A stretch of 64,000 nt of DNA from Schistosoma mansoni (Eukaryota; Platyhelminthes; Trematoda; Strigeidida; Schistosomatidae), in the NCBI RefSeq assembly GCF_000237925.1, contig NW_017386036.1, forward strand, positions 806,001 to 870,000, read 5' to 3'. This document shows, one piece after another, positions 36,356 to 48,020 of the stretch. Every line of letters begins with the position of its first letter. Positions within the stretch are counted from its first letter, which is position 1. The translations under genes and the position numbers were made by a program. The notes under the pieces are model-generated. The model worked only from the letters and a program-made list of their open reading frames with translations, was not told the DNA's origin and did no database searches.

Positions 36356-37519
36356 TCCATCTAGTATCATCTTAAAACATCGGTTTTAATGATACCAAAG
36401 TTAGCCTTGTATAGATCATTTATTCTAAAACCTAGTCTGTATTCTATGCGAAAATCCGAGAATATACATTTTCAAATTAAAGCAGATTGCTTGTTTTTTT
36501 CTTTCAACGCTTCTAGCCCGATCGAAATTAAATTAACACTTACTATTGTGGTGGCCATTAATAAGCTAGTTTAATCTATAGAAATGCAAATAAACATATT
36601 TTGATTCTTGGTGTTGCATATAGTACTGATTCGTTTGCAGTGGTGTAGGTTCATTCACTTCTTGTTTTCCTCTAGGTCTTTAGTTTTAAAATTACATCGT
36701 ACCTTTCTTTTGTTTCATTCTCTAATTAGTTTGTAATGTTAGATGTTTTCTACCGCAACTGATACGGTTATTGGTCTTGTTTTGATAATCTCATCTTGTG
36801 TTGATATGGTTTAGCAACGTAAGCCTGTCCACATGTGGGCCATGTTCTTTACGGTTTCTGACTATCTACTTTTGCATATTCTCTACATCCTTTAGTGAAA
36901 ATTCTTATTTTTGGAAGTACTTCATAGCTACGTGATTATTTAAAGGTGGCTATTATAATTTTCAGAATTCAGTCCAGCATGAACGAATAATTTAATCCAA
37001 ACAGTTTGTTAGGACTAAAGTACAACTAATGGTAATTCCGAAAAAAATCAGTTGTGTTAGTTTTTCATTTCAATTAATTATCAAAACATTTTCTTGAGCA
37101 TATCCAATAATGATGCAAATACAAATGATCATTTCTTGATAAACACTGACGAAATAAAGCGATAAACTTCGTAGTTTTTAGAATGTGAAATATGGCTTTT
37201 ACTAGTTACAATTTTAATGAACTTGTGAAAAAATAGTTAGGAGCAAACGATAATAGGCTTTTAAAATTCTTAGTGACCTGCTGGTAATGGTTTGCTGCAA
37301 GGTTTTTAAGTGAGAGGTGGCATATGCTAGCTCATATCCAAGAAATGTTTATGAGAACTATACGTCTACAACAATGCGCTAAATTGTCAATTGTCTTGCT
37401 TATGTTTCGAATCATTTTCAATTTAGTGGTAAATCCTAACGCAAAGTAGCATTAATTTCATAGTTGATTTTGATTTTTTTCACAGTATTTTGGCGTTATG
37501 AGGTGCATGTAAACTGCCT
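36356..37519. other. Unassigned AT-rich DNA
   Basis: No gene or recognisable repeat. May be intronic if the MTR4 gene continues to the right. Confidence 0.35.
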
Positions 37520-39373
37520 AGTCTTATTTACGCCTGTTACCCCTCGTGGAGGAGCACAGACTGCACACCAGCGTTCTCTATCCAACCCTGTCCTGAGAAA
37601 TCCTTTCCCGTTAACATTCATCCTTTTCACATCTGCTTCTATTTCCCGGCGTAACGTGTTCTTTGGCCTTCCTCTTTTCCGCTTCCCTTCTGGATTCCAA
37701 GTGAGAGCTGCCTCGTGATGCAGTTTGGTGATTTCCTTAATGTATGTCCTATCCACTTCCAACGTCTTTTCCTAATTTCCTCTTCAGCTGGAAGCTGGTT
37801 TGTCCTCTCTCACAAAACGCTGTTGCTGATAGTGTCCGTTGAGTATTTTGCGTAGACAACTGTTTATAAATACTTGTACCTTCACATTTCAGCTCCGTAC
37901 TTATGACTGTCTTGACGTTCGTATTGAAGATTCTCACTTTGAAGTTAGTTGAGAGTTGCTTTGAGTTCCATATATTTTTCAATTGTAGAAATGCGATCCT
38001 TGGTTTGCTAATCCTCGCCTTTACATCTGCATCCGATCCTCCTTGGTAATCAATTATGCTTCCCAGGTACGTGAATGTTTCCACCTCTTCCAGAGTTTCA
38101 CCAACAAGTGTGATTGGGTTAGTGTTCTCCGTGTTGTATTTGAGGATCTTGCTTTTTCGTTTATGTATGCTGAGGCCTATTGATGCAGAGGCTGCTGCTA
38201 CATCTGTTGTCTTCGTCTGTATTTGCTCGTGTGTATGAGATAGGAGGGCTAGGTCATCTGCAAAGTCCAAATTGTCTAATTGGTTCTGAGATGTCCATTG
38301 TATTCCGTGCTTCCCCTCACATGTCGAAGTCTTCATAATCCAGTCAATCACCAGAAGAAAGAGGAAGGGAAATGCATCTGTCAGCTGTCCTTCATGCACG
38401 ACTTTGCGCTGTAGTCCGTCGTATGAGTTCCGGATGATGTTGACAATCTTCTCAGGAACTCCATAGTGTCGAAGAAGTTTCCATAATGTTCTCCTGTCCA
38501 CGCTGTCAAACGCCTTCTCATAGTCAATGAAGTTGATTTATAGTCATGAATTCCACTCAACCGATTGTTCAACGATGACCCGTAGTGTCGCGATTCGGTC
38601 TGTGCATGACTGATCCTTCCGGAATCCAGTCTGTTGATCTCAAAGTTGGGCGTCTACTGCGTCTTCCATCCGGTTGAGCAAAACTCAGTTGAAAACTTTT
38701 CCTGGTACTGACAACAAACTGATGCCTCTGTAATTCTCACATTTGCTGAGATCTCCTTTCTTTGTTATCTTGATGAGGTTTCCTTCTTTCCAGTCCGTTG
38801 GCACTTGTTTCTCTTGTCAAATCTTCTTGAATAGAAAGTGAAGCATGTTTGCAGTTACTTCAATGGCTGACTTCAGTGCTTCAGCTGGTTTATTTTCAGG
38901 TCCTATCGCTTTCCCGATCTTGATTTATCTGATGACCATCCTGATTTCTTCGATCGTTGGTAAAGTGACATCTATAGGTGGGTCTGTGTGTGCTGCCTCG
39001 ATGTCCGGTGGATTCAATGGAGCTTGTCTATTCAGCAGTTCCTCAAAGTATTCTGCCCATCTTTTCCTCTGTTCTTGAATCTCAGTGATTGTCTTTCCTT
39101 CTTTGCCCTTGACTGGTATCTCTGGTTTACAATATTTCCCTGTCAGTTCCTTCGTTGTATCATATAGTTGTTTCATATTCCCTTCTCTTGCAGCTTTTTC
39201 CGCCGTCGTTGCTAGTTCTCCCATGTATTTCTGCCTGTCGACTTTAATGCTTTTCTTCACTTCCTTTGTGCTTCTATGTCGTCTGCTTTTGCCTTGACTT
39301 ACTGTGCTCATGTTCGACTAATTTTAGTTGCTGTCTTCTTGTTCTTCCTTTCTTGAATCTTGTCCAGACTTCC

Positions 39374-39387
39374 CATAGAGATCCATT
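39374..39387. repeat. Target-site duplication, left copy
   Basis: CATAGAGATCCATT, identical to 39899-39912; marks insertion into the RTE linker. Confidence 0.85.
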
Positions 39388-39898
39388 TATTTATTTATTT
39401 ACTTTAATTAAACGCATAAATATTGGTACAAAAAAGCATCAGATACATATGCGCCGCACAAATCTCGTTTGGTTTGTGTGAGGGCTGTGATACTGCCCGG
39501 GTGCCCAAACCGAAGCAGTGGTTTTCTTAGGGGGCCACAACCGGAGCCTTTGACCTAAAGGTCTGGAGCATCGTGAGGAGATGCAGTCCCATGGTAGCCG
39601 GTGACCAATAATTGGTTCATACGCCATTCGTTCCTTCAGGATACTGGAACCCATGTGCACCATTGGTTTGGAATCAGGGTTTCCAACTCCCCTAGGTGGA
39701 TGCGCCGTGTCCACCAACCCGGTTTAGGCTCTGGACATTCTCTTTTCGTCCTCTCAGTTTCATAAACAGCAGTAATGCCACGAGAGGGCAGTGAGTAGGA
39801 CTTCCCTGGCAGAGGCTATATACGCGTAGCCATGTGAGAGCATTTCGTGAGGCAGGGCGAGCCCTCCCCACTCTTGGCCGTACCAGGGCATTCGGGGG
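39388..39898 (-). mobile_element. 511-bp SINE-like or 5'-truncated retroposon
   Basis: Bracketed by a perfect 14-bp target duplication and ending, on its minus strand, in (TAAA)n. The last 75 bp (GGCGCATATGTATCTGATGC, then TACCAATATTTATGCGTTTA) closely match the 3' end of the LINE at 46625-48012 and the tail at 927-1043, while the rest does not match that LINE. A shared 3' tail with otherwise different sequence fits a non-autonomous retroposon mobilised by that LINE. A 5'-truncated member of another LINE with a long 3' UTR is the alternative. The open frames inside have no recognisable domain. Confidence 0.75.
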
Positions 39899-39912
39899 CA
39901 TAGAGATCCATT
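39899..39912. repeat. Target-site duplication, right copy
   Basis: CATAGAGATCCATT, identical to 39374-39387; marks the 5' end of the 511-bp insert. Confidence 0.85.
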
Positions 39913-41165
39913 CCTTATGATGATGTTTCTTGCGACCCAGAACCTCCTGATACGTTGAAGTTAGTGCTTCTTTGATTCCTTTCTAGTTGTCCTGCATAAT
40001 AGTTTCTTGTTCTTTCAGTAGATCCTGTAAAGCTTGGAACCTGTTGTTGAGAGTTATCTTGAATTCGTTGAGCTTGTCAGTATCTCAAAGGAAGGCTGTA
40101 TTGAACCTTTGTAATGCTGTTCCCCCAGTTGTCCGGTTTTTCTTTAGCTTCAATCTCATCTTGGCCTTAACTAGGTGGCGATCTAAAGCTATGTCAGCTC
40201 CTCTCCTTGTTCTCACATCTTCTATTGTCCTTCGAAATTTTTTGTTGATCTATCTGGTTCTCTGTGGTGTGGTCCGGCGAGATCCATGTAGCTTTGTGTA
40301 TGCGTTTGCGTGGAAATATTGTGTCGTCTATAACCAATTTGTTGAATGCACATTGATTTGCAAATCTCTTTCCATTTTCATTTCTCTCTTCTAGTCCATG
40401 TCGTCCAATTATATCTTCATGTCCTGTGTTGTCCACTCCGACTTTAACATTTAGATCTCCCATCAGGATGGTGAGGTCCTTTCTTGAGCACTTAGCTATG
40501 ATTGATGGAAGCCTCTCATAGAACTGATCTTTATCGTCGTTGTTGCTATCATTGGTGGGTGCATAACATTGGATAACATTCATTGTGATCCCCCACATCT
40601 TTGATTTGAAGGATGCTTTGATTATCCTGGATCCATGAGATTCCCATCCTACAAGCGCATTTCGTGCTTCTCTGGACAGCATTAGAGCAACTCCCTGAGT
40701 GTGTGGAGCATTTTCTCCTTCGTGACTGGAATACAGCAGCATCTTTCCCGTACCTAGCCTTTGTTGTCCAGCTTGTGTCCAATGGGTTTCGCTGATTCCG
40801 AGTACTGCCAAGTTGTATCTCCATTTCCATTGATATTTGACTGGTCTTCCCGGTCTCCCACATTGTCCGGACGTTCCATGTACCTATAAAGAGTGTTGCT
40901 CTGGTTGTTAGAAGGTGCATCGGCCTCGTGACTTTCGAAAAATCTCGGATTTCATCATGAGGCGTCATAATTATTTCTTCAACTCCCAGGGCAGAGTTTA
41001 CATAGTTTGAATTATTTGTTCTGATTAGCGTTTTTTTAGCGAGTTAGTTTCCTACGGGATGGGGTCGCTAACCCCATGCCCAACTCTCCACCTTTACCCG
41101 GGCTTGGGACCGGCAGTAACTCTCGAAGAGCTGCAGGCGGAGTTGTTGGTTTCTTTCGACACATC

Positions 41166-43443
41166 AAAAATCTTTTTGTTTTGTTATCACAGTGCTGAGA
41201 TTGGTAAATGATTGTACTGATGATAAACCTATTTTACCTTCAACTTTTAAAATTTTATTTTCGTAAGAATTCTAACTGATTGCATATATTTTTGTATTCT
41301 TTTCGAAAACAAATTTTAGAGTCTTGCACAGCTTCACTTTGAAAAGTCAGAAATTCTATGCGGTACCTAATAATTGTAAATCAATGTTTTATCGCTTCAG
41401 TTCTGTAAGTATGTTTTTGAATTTTTGAAACATTGCTTCCAAAATCATCAGAAATTACTTCTTAAAGAGTTATTGTTATATTTTGTAATTATCAATAATA
41501 ATTACACTTCAGATTGTTTACTTTTGAGCATATCTTTATTTTTTAATTAACTGGTCAGTTTTATTTAGAACAAGCAGACAGACATTATCAACGTTGAGCC
41601 TGGTATAGATATGCGTTTGCCCGATTTTCCAAACTTCATTAGCACGAAAAAAAATCTGAATAACGTATCAACAATGATAAAAAAAAAACTAAATATTGAG
41701 AGTTAGTTTGAAAAATCTGAGCGAAAACGTATGCATGGTAGGGTAATGGGATTCAAGATCTAGAAGAAGATAAGGGGTAAATACGCCTGCTCTATGGTAA
41801 GCGACTCTGGGATATATCACACAGTCTCTAAAAATTAACACATTCAATCTGGTCATCAAGTTATGTTTATGGAGGATGACGTATTCACCGTAAATGGCAT
41901 GGTTTTTGATCATACTTGATACAGACTGACACAGTGTTTGGTCAATGGAAATTTTGGGTATCTGTTCCACTAAGAACCTATGCGTTTACTGACGTACTTT
42001 ATCTTAGCATAACTATTATTTTTCACAAAATACGTGTTTGTTTAACTAAGAATATGTCTTTTGGACATTTTCATTGGTTTGTTTAGTAATTATCCACAAA
42101 TACGTTTTCCACTAATTCAGCATTTTGCATCTGCTTGATGTGTGTGTGGGGTTTGTAACTAATGTCCTATTATCATCGGATCATAAATCTCAAGTGTGCA
42201 AATAAAATAATCCATATTTCAGTGTTCATTTCAAGTTCATTGAGATTATTCGCACAAAGTGTTTACATAAAAAAAAGTTGATTTTTATGTATATTTCATT
42301 ATGAAACTCATTCATGATACAATACCAAGAGAACAAATAGACATTACGTACTTTAGGAATTCCTTATTCTGATTTATCTACTCTTTATGGCACCACATTT
42401 GTGACTTCTTGCCCGTTAGTATTGGTTCAATTACGGCGCTTAAAGCAGCACCAGCACTAAGTAGTGGCTAGTTTCTCAGGATCCCTGGATTATACCCAAT
42501 GGAACAAAAATAATTATCTACCGTAAAACGTTGTGATTTTTCCTACCGATTTTCTAGATAGCGTATGTTAGTAAAAACTTGTTCAAGGTTGACTTCGGAA
42601 GAGTTGGTTAAGACTCCACATTAAATATTATTTTTGGGATGTAACTGTCTTATAATTTTAAGGTGGATATGCTTCTTAATTAGATAGTCTTTAATCTCAG
42701 CATCATGGATTGTAATTACAGAAATTTGAACCTGAAAATTTTGATGACTGATAAAGTCTTTGATCATGACTAAAAATTTCATCACACCTGATGTAGCTAT
42801 AGAACTCAGTCCTCTGAATTTCCATTTCCATGAGTTTATGACCTTTCATTGTCTAATTTTACTCATTCACCATTGCTGTTATCATACCAATATCAGATGC
42901 TCTTCTTTTATTCTTGTACATTCCATTCTACTCTATTTCGTGTTTAATCATACATTATCTTCCCCATATCCTGTTCTGATATGCATTATTGTTTACCTAA
43001 TGCTTAATATGAGGTTCTTGAAGTTTAATTGAGTAAATAAATTACAGCGCGAAGGTAGAAGCATTTAGCCTTTAGAGGTTTTTTTTTTCGGCAAATACGT
43101 TTGTGCTCCTTATTCTTCATTGTTATGATCCAGTTGCTTACTAAAGGCAATTCGCTCATGATTTTGTTACCATTCTGGGAGTTAAACGAGAAGAAACGTT
43201 TGCAAACCTTTAAATCTCCGTTTTATAAGGTGTAATATTTCATAGGTTTTGTGTTAATTAGAGTATTTCTGATAAATTTATCACATTAAATGGTGGGATA
43301 ATCATCAAGTGGAAGGAATTCGTATTGTTAGTGCACGTATATTCTGGTTTTCAAAGGTTGTATTTCATAAATTATACTCACATCCTAAAGCAGATATTTT
43401 ACCTTGATAATTTCAGTTGTTAAAGTGTCACTCATGGTCGCCG

Positions 43444-43446
<3 letters not shown>
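41166..43446. other. Unassigned AT-rich DNA up to the gap
   Basis: No gene supported. The open frame at 42760-43032 is hydrophobic, has no recognised homology and lacks exon context. Confidence 0.35.
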
Positions 43447-43478
<32 letters not shown>

Positions 43479-43678
43479 NNNNNNNNNNNNNNNNNNNNNN
43501 NNNNNNNNNNNNNNNNNNNNNNNNNNNNNNNNNNNNNNNNNNNNNNNNNNNNNNNNNNNNNNNNNNNNNNNNNNNNNNNNNNNNNNNNNNNNNNNNNNNN
43601 NNNNNNNNNNNNNNNNNNNNNNNNNNNNNNNNNNNNNNNNNNNNNNNNNNNNNNNNNNNNNNNNNNNNNNNNNNNNNN

Positions 43679-43707
<29 letters not shown>
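43447..43707. other. Assembly gap of 200 N inside a (TA)n microsatellite
   Basis: Ambiguous bases run from 43479 to 43678, with TA dinucleotide repeats on both sides (about 43447-43478 and 43679-43707). The true length is unknown. Poly-YI open frames spanning it are artefacts. Confidence 0.95.
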
Positions 43708-43709
<2 letters not shown>

Positions 43710-44825
43710 ACGAAGGAGCATATGCTGGCATTAAATAATTTACAAGAAAATGATCATTATAATAAGACCAAATTGAGCTTCAGGTATTGTAACGACGAGT
43801 CGAAAAGATTATGCGCATAAAATGTCTCAAATTTTCAACGATACATCAAAACTCCAAGTTATCATATTTAGTAAACATGTCATCGAAACGATCGGTAACA
43901 GAGTTAATAAACAACCTAAAAAACTTTTGAAAAAGAGACTCATCGATAAATCAACCAACAACAATCTGCAAGCAAAATGGTCAAGATTGCCGTATATATG
44001 ATCTCCATAATGTACACAAATCCAACATCCCGTTAAGATCAATAACGTCTATGGTAGACTCACAATTAGGAAAATACAGTTACATCTAAAACTGGGTATT
44101 AGGATAGGAAATAGAGCGCAAAAGATTACATTCAAATTACAATAGCTTTGTAACAGAAAAGGCTATGGCAGTGAATCATATATCAAACTAAAGCTTATGG
44201 TCTGCAGAATAAACTACGGACAAAAATAAATGTTACTATTTTACAAGCTGTGAATCAAATGAATTAACATCCCCGAAAATAGCTTCCGTAGTTTGTCAAG
44301 ACTCCTTGTTTCTCTGTTCGCGTCACCCCCTACACTAAGACACGAAGTGTCAGGAATTCAATTTCATACTCATTGGTAAACCACGGATGTTTTTATTACA
44401 TGATCATAAATGCTCAATTGGTTCTGAATTATATAGTTTTCAATCGTAGCAGCCTTTTTTGAGAAAACTAGCTAATAACAGCTTTGAGCAGTCAGCTGTA
44501 TCAGTTAACAGTTATTTTTGAGGATGGATGTAAAGAATGAATGTTATTACGGACCATCCTAACTTTTAAGAACTATTAATTAATTGCATGACAAATACAA
44601 CCGACCATTCACTTTTTTATGATAGGACACTTGATGTTAATGTTCGTTATCCTCGTTCACATCTAGAATTCTGTCTTCCTGAATTTTTATCACAGTTTTA
44701 TTGTATTTATTTTTTAAACACACAGATAATGCGGGAAAACATATACTTGATTGTTCTTGTATTGTATAATACAGCTAATTCAATACTGTGTTTTCGTCAC
44801 ATTTTGACGCTTATATTTCAAAACA
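43708..44825. other. Unassigned AT-rich DNA
   Basis: No gene or recognisable repeat seen between the gap and the truncated RTE copy. Confidence 0.35.
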
Positions 44826-45765
44826 AGTTAACTGCAAAATCGTGCATGGAGGACAGCTCACTGACTCGTTCGAAGTAAAGACCGATGACAGGCAAGTTTG
44901 CTTACTCTCACCCTTTTTCTTTCTCCTGGTGATCGACTGGATTTTGGAGGCATCAACATCTGGGGGCAGCATGGGATACAATGGACAGCTAGGATGCAGC
45001 TGGACGACCTAAACTTCCCAGACGATCTGGCTCTTCTATCACACGCACAACAGCAAATACAAGAGAAGACGACCAGTGTAGCAGCAGTAGGTCTCAACAT
45101 ACACAAAGGGAAAAGCAAGGCTCTCCGATACAACGCAACATGTATCAGTCGAATCACACTTGACGGAGAGGCTTTGGAAGATGTAAAAACCTCTACATAT
45201 CTGGACAGCAACATTGATGAACACGGTGGATCTAATGCAAATGTGAAGGCGCGGATCAGCAAAGCAAGAGCAACATATTTACAACTGAAGAACATCTGGA
45301 ACTCAAAACAACTATCAACCAACACCAAAGTCACGATTTCCAATACAAATGTCAAGACAGTTCTATTGTATGGGGCCATCATCCAGAAGATACAGGTGTT
45401 TATTAACAGTTGTCTGCACAAAATACCTCGAATCCGTTTGCCAGACACTATCAGCAACAACCTACTGTGAAAGAGAGCAAACCTGACTTTAGTGGAGGGA
45501 GAGATCAGGAAGAAGCACTGGAAATGGATAGGATACACATTGAGGAAAACATTTAACTGCGTCACAAGGTAAGCCTTCACTTGGAATCCTCAAGGTCAAA
45601 GGAGAAGAGAAAAATCAAAGAACACGTTACGCCGAGAATCGGAAACAGATATCAGAAGAAGAAACAACTGGATAGAACTAGAAAGGAAGGCCCATGACAC
45701 AGTGGGTTGGAGAATGCTGGTCGGCGGCTTATGCTCCATTGGGGGTAACAGGCGTAAGTAAGTAG
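44826..45765 (+). mobile_element. 5'-truncated SR2-like RTE copy
   Basis: Starts abruptly within the reverse transcriptase (KIVHGGQLTDSFEVKT), then LLSPFFFLLVIDWI, KTSTYLDSNIDEHGGSNANV, LKNIWNSKQLSTNTKV and [11 protein letters not shown]. It runs through the C-terminal tail to GGNRRK and the GGGGGTAACAGGCGTAAGTAAG 3' end that is also seen at 37525. The catalytic ADD region is replaced by FPDDLALLSHAQ. Several stops and frame shifts. Independent of the inverted-repeat arms: it differs at many positions. Confidence 0.8.
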
Positions 45766-46616
45766 ATTTTAAAACACATTAATTGTCGTATTACGTGTTA
45801 TCCGGAGGGCGGTGCAGTTCTGAATACATGTAGTATTTATGGTCTTTTGGATCAACGTGTTAACATATTTTGGCTGTTACTTAATGATCATACTATGTTT
45901 GTGAATTTATGTTCAAAAAGGATTTTTATATTTTATTTTGACAACTTAGTGTTGAAAACGTGACACTTCGTGAAATTTCCATCTAAGCAGCATCTCAGTT
46001 CTTTCAATTAACAACCGTAACTAGTTATTTTCTCAAGATATTTGGTTTCAAATGTAACTACGTATCAAGATGTAAATAACAGAAACACCGTTTATTATCA
46101 AACCCATTAATATCTTGCCAATTGACCAATACTGCTTTTCTGTCGTCTAAATTTCTCAGTGAATCCATATCGTACACTCGTTAATTTGTCTCTTTCTATT
46201 TCTGATAAGAAAGTGAATCGGATCAGGTGATTATTATTAATAGCATTCCAAAATTCTTATTAGGTAAGTCACATTTTACGAATGCTGTAATTTATTCTGA
46301 TTAAAATCAATGTTTTAGTTTAAGAAAGTTTAATGGAATTAACTAGTTCGTTTTTCTCTTAATTGTTAGACCCATATATCTAAATATTTATCCATCGATC
46401 ATTTATATTGTCATATCATTTTGTGACTTTTAACAATGTTAAATAGGTTAAAATATCATGTGAATTAAAATTTGTAAGCTGTTAAAGCATAATCCACGTA
46501 CCTCAGGGAAGCGGGTTCACATCACAGGATGGCTCAAAACTGAATTCATAAATGTGTACTTGGTAAATGAATCAAAATATTTTAACGTCTTTTTTAACTG
46601 TCATTGCTGCTACTGT
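45766..46616. other. Unassigned AT-rich DNA
   Basis: No gene or recognisable element. Confidence 0.35.
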
Positions 46617-46624
46617 TATAATTC
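46617..46624. repeat. Target-site duplication, left copy
   Basis: TATAATTC, repeated at 48013-48020 after the (TAAA)n tail of the LINE. Confidence 0.6.
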
Positions 46625-48012
46625 TTCGAAGGGCAGTTCAACTGGCCTGCTGCTCCGGCAACATCGACCAGTTTGTCCTGCCCCTCATGGCCGGTGACGA
46701 CTGATCCACCAAACGAGGCGGAAGTCCGCAAGGAACTCCAACTCTTGAAACGCTACAAATCACCGGGCCCAGATGACTTAGTTCCGGCTCTTTTTAAAGA
46801 TGGTGGTGACTTTCTGGCTAAGGAACTGACTGTGTTGTTTGCAAAGGTTTGGGAGCCAGAAAGTGTTCCAACATCATGGAATGAGTCGATAGTCGTCCCT
46901 ATCTTTCAAAAGGGTTCACGTTGTTCCTGTAACAACTATCGGGGGATAAATCTACTTCCAATCGCGTCCAAACTATTGGCTTCCGTCATACTTCGAACGT
47001 TGTTCAAAACGATTGACTCGCGAGGAGCAGGCTGGTTTTCGTTCTGGTTGGGGATGTATTATCATATCTTCACTCTCCGCCAAATGTTAGAACACCGTCA
47101 TACTCATCACAGGCCAACAATCGTAGTGTTTCTCGACATTAAAGCCTTCTAGTTCGTTGGACAGGAATGTTCTCTGGGATTGTCTATTGAAGAAGGGTGT
47201 GCCTGGGAAGTTTACTAACATCTTAAAGGCCCTATATACAAACACCTCAGGCAGAGTGAGGGCATACAACCACCTCTCCCCACTGTTCCATTTAAGCAGT
47301 GAGGTTAGGCGGAGTTACCTAATCTCACTATTCCTCTTCAACTTTGCTATTGACGACATTCTGGAAACAGCTCTGATGTAATCATGGTGTGGATCTGCCG
47401 TCTGGAGAAAGACTTCTCGACCTTGAGTATGCGGATAATATTGTCTTATTGTGTGACAATGCCCAAGCCATGCAATCCGCACCTAATCAGTTGGCAATAT
47501 GTGTCCATAGGTACGGTATGTGATTTGCACCTTCGAAGTGCAAAGTACTTCTACAAGACTGGTAGGATTCTAATCCTGTACTCACCCTGGGTGGTGAGCA
47601 GATTGCAGTAGTCGAGAAGTTCTTGTATCTAGGTAGATGCACAAGTGCTGGTGGTGGCGTGAGTGATGAGATCGGTTCACGTATAATGAATCCAGAGCGG
47701 CCTACGCCAATCTGGGCCATCTTTGGTGCCTTCGTGATATTAGTCTGGCTGTAAATATCGGACCTACAACCCGTCAGTGAGACCAGTTTTGCTCTCTGCT
47801 TGTGAAACCTGGTCTTTCCTGATTAAGGATGTTAGACGGCTCTGTGTTTGTTCATTGTTGTCTCCCCCATCATTACTCTTCTCTTTTTTTTCATCCTTTA
47901 TATATACGCATCTTCCCGCTTTCTCCTCCCATTCTCATTATTTTGTGAGGCGCATATGTATCTGGTGCCCTTTGTACTAATATGTATGTGTTTAAATAAA
48001 TAAATAAATAAA
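46625..48012 (+). mobile_element. 5'-truncated LINE with (TAAA)n tail
   Basis: Reverse transcriptase read on the plus strand: PPNEAEVRKELQLLKRYKSP, GPDDLVPALFKDGGDFLAKE, then CSCNNYRGINLLPIASKLL, a degraded AGFR-type motif, HIFTLRQMLEHRHTHHRPTI and VVFLDIKAF, followed by frame-broken palm and thumb. A pyrimidine-rich 3' UTR leads to GGCGCATATGTATCTGGTGC and (TAAA)n. The region after 47150 is badly broken. An 8-bp TATAATTC direct repeat flanks it. Its 3' 75 bp match the tails at 39388 and 927. Confidence 0.75.
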
Positions 48013-48020
48013 TATAATTC
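48013..48020. repeat. Target-site duplication, right copy
   Basis: TATAATTC directly follows the (TAAA)n tail. Confidence 0.6.

Larger units (their letters stand above)
37520..41165 (-). mobile_element. SR2-like RTE retroposon, nearly full-length, interrupted
   Basis: Minus strand, 5' to 3'. The 5' leader has GGCTTGGGACCGGCAGTAAC-like sequence near 41105. The AP endonuclease at about 40970-40200 has FIGTWNVRTMWETGKTSQI, then ISETHWTQAGQQRLGTGKML, HTQGVALMLSREARNALVGW and LTILMGDLNVKVGVDN. The linker at 39311-38925 has KKSIKVDRQKYMGELATTAE and RKRWAEYFEELLNRQAPLNP. The reverse transcriptase at 38570-37760 has AFPFLFLLVIDWIMKTST, DFADDLALLSHTHEQI and TFTYLGSIIDYQGGSDADV. The C-terminus at 37762-37530 has [21 protein letters not shown] few stops and frame changes break it. 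It is the same family as the inverted-repeat arms but an independent copy. A 511-bp retroposon splits its linker. Confidence 0.85.

Noticed and set aside
39735-39770. CTGAGAGGACGAAA on the minus strand of the 511-bp retroposon
   Set aside because: Superficially like a hammerhead core, but there is no room for stem II and no matching flanking stems.
42760-43032. 90-codon hydrophobic open frame
   Set aside because: AT-rich low-complexity translation without homology or splice context.
43404-43820. Open frames of repeated YI residues across the N gap
   Set aside because: Artefact of a TA microsatellite and ambiguous bases.
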